A DNA stretch of 64,000 bases from Amphimedon queenslandica (taxonomy: Eukaryota; Porifera; Demospongiae; Haplosclerida; Niphatidae), in contig NW_003546460.1 in the NCBI RefSeq assembly GCF_000090795.2, positions 1-64,000 of the forward strand. The letters run 5' to 3'. The position numbers were made by a program, and so were the translations under genes. Positions 62,001-64,000 of the stretch are shown here, in pieces. The first letter of the stretch is position 1; every line of letters starts with the position of its first letter. The notes beneath the pieces are model-generated. The model was not told where the DNA came from and made no database searches. It saw only the letters and a program-made list of their open reading frames with translations.

Positions 62001-64000
62001 NNNNNNNNNNNNNNNNNNNNNNNNNNNNNNNNNNNNNNNNNNNNNNNNNNNNNNNNNNNNNNAGTACGTCAGTTTGATCACATGACACGTCACGTGATAC
62101 TTCTTCTATTGCTTCGTTAACTAGCCTCAAAGCTGTAGGTGTGGCCAGGAACACAGACCCAATACAATACTGCAAATAATCATTAATTAATTATTAATGA
62201 TAGGGGCTCCTCGTTTTACCTGCTTAACGTGTTCTTTAGCTAAAGATCCACCAATTAATAATGTATTAATTAGCGGATATAGCCACACCTTTTTTAGTAG
62301 GCGAACACAATTAAATATTAATTAAGAATTAAAATTACCTTTTTCCAGTTTTCCGGCTCTGTCTGAACAAAATGAGACTTTATCAATAAACTCCACAATT
62401 CTCCAGCCTAAAATGACCCAATGAAGCCCCACCCATAACCCCACCCACCTTACAAGCAAGACTCTGTTGTCCCATAGTACCCATCAGTTCAGCTGGTAGA
62501 GAAGGAGAGAGGGAGAGTAACAAGGAGGCACTAACGTGGGGAGATACTGCCGATAATAAAGAATACTTTCCACGTGATGGGGAACTTAATGAAAGAAGTG
62601 TTGAACAAAGTGATTGGAGATAGCGCTCAAATTTAGCATCTATAAAAGGATTAATTAAGAGGGTGTGGTTATATAATTAATACCTTTTTCTTTTAATTTG
62701 ACGTAAATACTAACAAGGTTCTCAAATATTAGCCTACACTGATGTCTGATGACCTGTCATTAATTAATTATTCATATATCAATTAACTAATAATTGGCCA
62801 CACCCCTCTTACATCAATAGGCTCTTCCCAGTGAGTCCATATATACTCCATTAATTTACTGATCAGTGTACCATCAGGTGATAGATCAGTATCACTGATA
62901 TTAATGAATGTTAATACTTCACTACTAAAAATTTATCAGATTACCTAATAAAAGTTTGTATATTTACTCAAACCTTAAGACAGTTGACCAATGAGATAAA
63001 GTACGAGCAGCAACATATCTGTCAGAAGAATCTGTGAGACTAAAAAATAAAATAAAAATAAAAAATAATAATAACATTACACTATAGACTTGCTGACTAA
63101 ATGGCTTGTAACTTGAAAAATTAAAGTCGGAATCAGCTCAAACTTTCTACACAGCATAAGGACATCAATATGTATCAGAAAATGTAATAAAAATTGGGGG
63201 TGATTTCGGAGCCATTTTTTGAAAAAGTCCCTGTACTATAATAGTCCATGGTTTTTTCCAAAAAATGGCTCTGAAATCACCCACAATTTTTTATTACATT
63301 TTTGATACATATTGATGCACTTATGCTGTGTAGAAAGTTTGAGCTGATTCCGACTTCAATTTTTCGAGTTACGGCCATTTTAAACCTTATCTCATAGCAG
63401 CTGTAGTGTATATCAAGTATAAACTCACTCCTTCATTAATCCAGTCAGTACTGGGAACAGCCACAATAAAAATGGCTGACTTCTGTCTCCCCCACCTCTT
63501 TCATCCTTCTCCTCCATCTTGATACATAACAAATCTTTTCCTGACAACTTAGCCAACAGCCCATGGACTAGTGCTAGTCTGCTTAATGGAGGATAGCAGT
63601 AATCTCCTTCTGTGAGCCACTTCTTTGCTAGTGGAGGGAGAACAGGTTGAAGAGAAGGAGAGAGGGTTGCTATGACAACAATGGAGACCATGGCAACCGA
63701 AATACGAGTGTCCCTTGAAATTTGAATACCTGATAATAATAATAATAATAATAAATAAATAAATGTTCCTATTACTTGTTTCTTTTAGAATATTATCTGT
63801 CAATATTTGTATTTCTTTAAGTTGTTGTACCAGTTGACCAGTGTCCCTCCCATTCGACCACTTGATTTCACTTGGGCGTACCGTTAGGCTCTTTGATGAT
63901 GTAATGATGATGTCATCAAGGTCACATGACCCAGAGTCACATGATTGGATTAATGCCACTAGTAGACGATTACAAAAATGAAGAATGTTAAGTAAAACTT
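56592..64000 (-). CDS. THADA: THADA, C-terminal part (regulator of tRNA ribose methylation)
   Basis: A minus-strand gene with many exons and Leu-rich helical repeats of HEAT type. It ends with the large exon finishing at 56592 (LALNNYYSYILSRVNETPQ). The signature TQTRRSAGLPYYCL (about 59603-59660) is the hallmark of the DUF2428 domain of THADA/Trm732. Exon pieces elsewhere (FDSFQRRYFSLSILLLMSDLY at about 60840-60900; FILLHDVEAEVRSAM in the last exon) fit the family. In yeast and human, Trm732/THADA partners Trm7/FTSJ1 to methylate the ribose at tRNA position 32; animal THADA is also tied to calcium and metabolic phenotypes. The N-terminus lies beyond 64000. Human THADA is about 1,950 residues, so much is missing. 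A 718-base gap removes part of it. Confidence 0.85.
58346..58441. repeat. (TAA)n microsatellite at a THADA splice acceptor
   Basis: About 32 units. On the coding strand it reads (TTA)n and ends in TTAG at the acceptor of the exon that follows. Confidence 0.9.
58999..59054. repeat. (TAA)n microsatellite in a THADA intron
   Basis: About 18 units, interrupted at its left end by TGA. Again (TTA)n on the coding strand. Confidence 0.85.
59225..59590. repeat. Two tandem units of the 186-bp repeat in a THADA intron
   Basis: The first has ATGTACTATAGTACAGGGAA at about 59347; the second has CTATACTATAATAGTACAGG at about 59532. Both carry CTTTCTACACAACATAAG and CATCAGAAAATGTAATAA, in the same orientation as the array at 14180-15300. 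Confidence 0.9.
61345..62062. other. Assembly gap (718 N) inside THADA
   Basis: A run of N bounded by coding-looking sequence on both sides: exon material encoding CLSLQSISLAFRVICESK to the left, and NEAIEEVSRDVSCDQTDV to the right. At least one intron or exon is hidden. Gap length may be an assembler estimate. Confidence 0.99.
63099..63380. mobile_element. Foldback (long inverted repeat) member of the repeat family
   Basis: The left arm (from AACTTGAAAAATTAAAGTCGG through GGGGTGATTTCGGAGCCATTTTT) is matched inverted by the right arm (from AAAAAATGGCTCTGAAATCACC through CCGACTTCAATTTTTCGAGTT). The arms are about 115-130 bp each, nearly perfect, around a core CCTGTACTATAATAGTCCATGG. The arms carry the CTTTCTACACAGCATAAG and TATCAGAAAATG words of the 186-bp units. 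No coding capacity. Confidence 0.85.

Noticed and set aside
61162-62175. Single 337-codon frame across the assembly gap
   Set aside because: The continuity is created by N bases; the real gene has at least one intron or exon hidden there.

Overview
The window reads as compact, AT-rich eukaryotic DNA: nearly every gene is split by short GT-AG introns (about 40-400 bp), intergenic gaps are often 100-300 bp, and several neighbours start head to head. The 12-domain SRCR receptors, the CARD-like/GTPase gene and the overall compactness suggest a demosponge (Amphimedon-like). That is an inference from content; no database was searched. Exon limits below were set by eye from reading frame, phase and splice sites and may be off by a few bases.

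Left arm (1-17 kb): the 3' end of a Ty3/gypsy-type element; a partial copy of a small mitochondrial-type gene; a proteasome-maturation (POMP-like) gene fragment with a hAT-type MITE sitting on a splice donor; a CARD-like + GTPase gene (minus); the intact mitochondrial-type gene (minus), head to head with glucosamine-6-phosphate deaminase (plus); a ~26-exon coiled-coil gene (minus), head to head with GDP-L-fucose synthase (plus); a 186-bp tandem repeat array; and inorganic pyrophosphatase (plus).

Centre (17.4-49.9 kb): five tandem paralogous genes on the plus strand, here called SRCR-A to SRCR-E. Each encodes a signal peptide, twelve scavenger receptor cysteine-rich domains, one transmembrane helix and a short tail. 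Exon structure is nearly identical in all five, every ectodomain intron checked is phase 1, and two Cys/Pro linkers recur at the same places. Some exons are almost identical between paralogues while their introns are not, which suggests gene conversion. This is the most striking system in the window: a family of presumed adhesion or recognition receptors that diversifies in place.

Right arm (50-64 kb): a head-to-head pair of Ig + fibronectin-III receptors (minus and plus) about 180 bp apart. One tail is basic and charged; the other carries ITIM-like and NPxY tyrosine motifs. The plus-strand receptor ends about 100 bp from the 3' end of THADA, a HEAT-type regulator of tRNA modification on the minus strand, which runs off the right edge and contains a 718-base assembly gap.

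Taken together the locus mixes housekeeping enzymes with a run of cell-surface and innate-immune-type genes. Introns host a recurring repeat family with a palindromic core, seen as a tandem array, as scattered units and as one long foldback.
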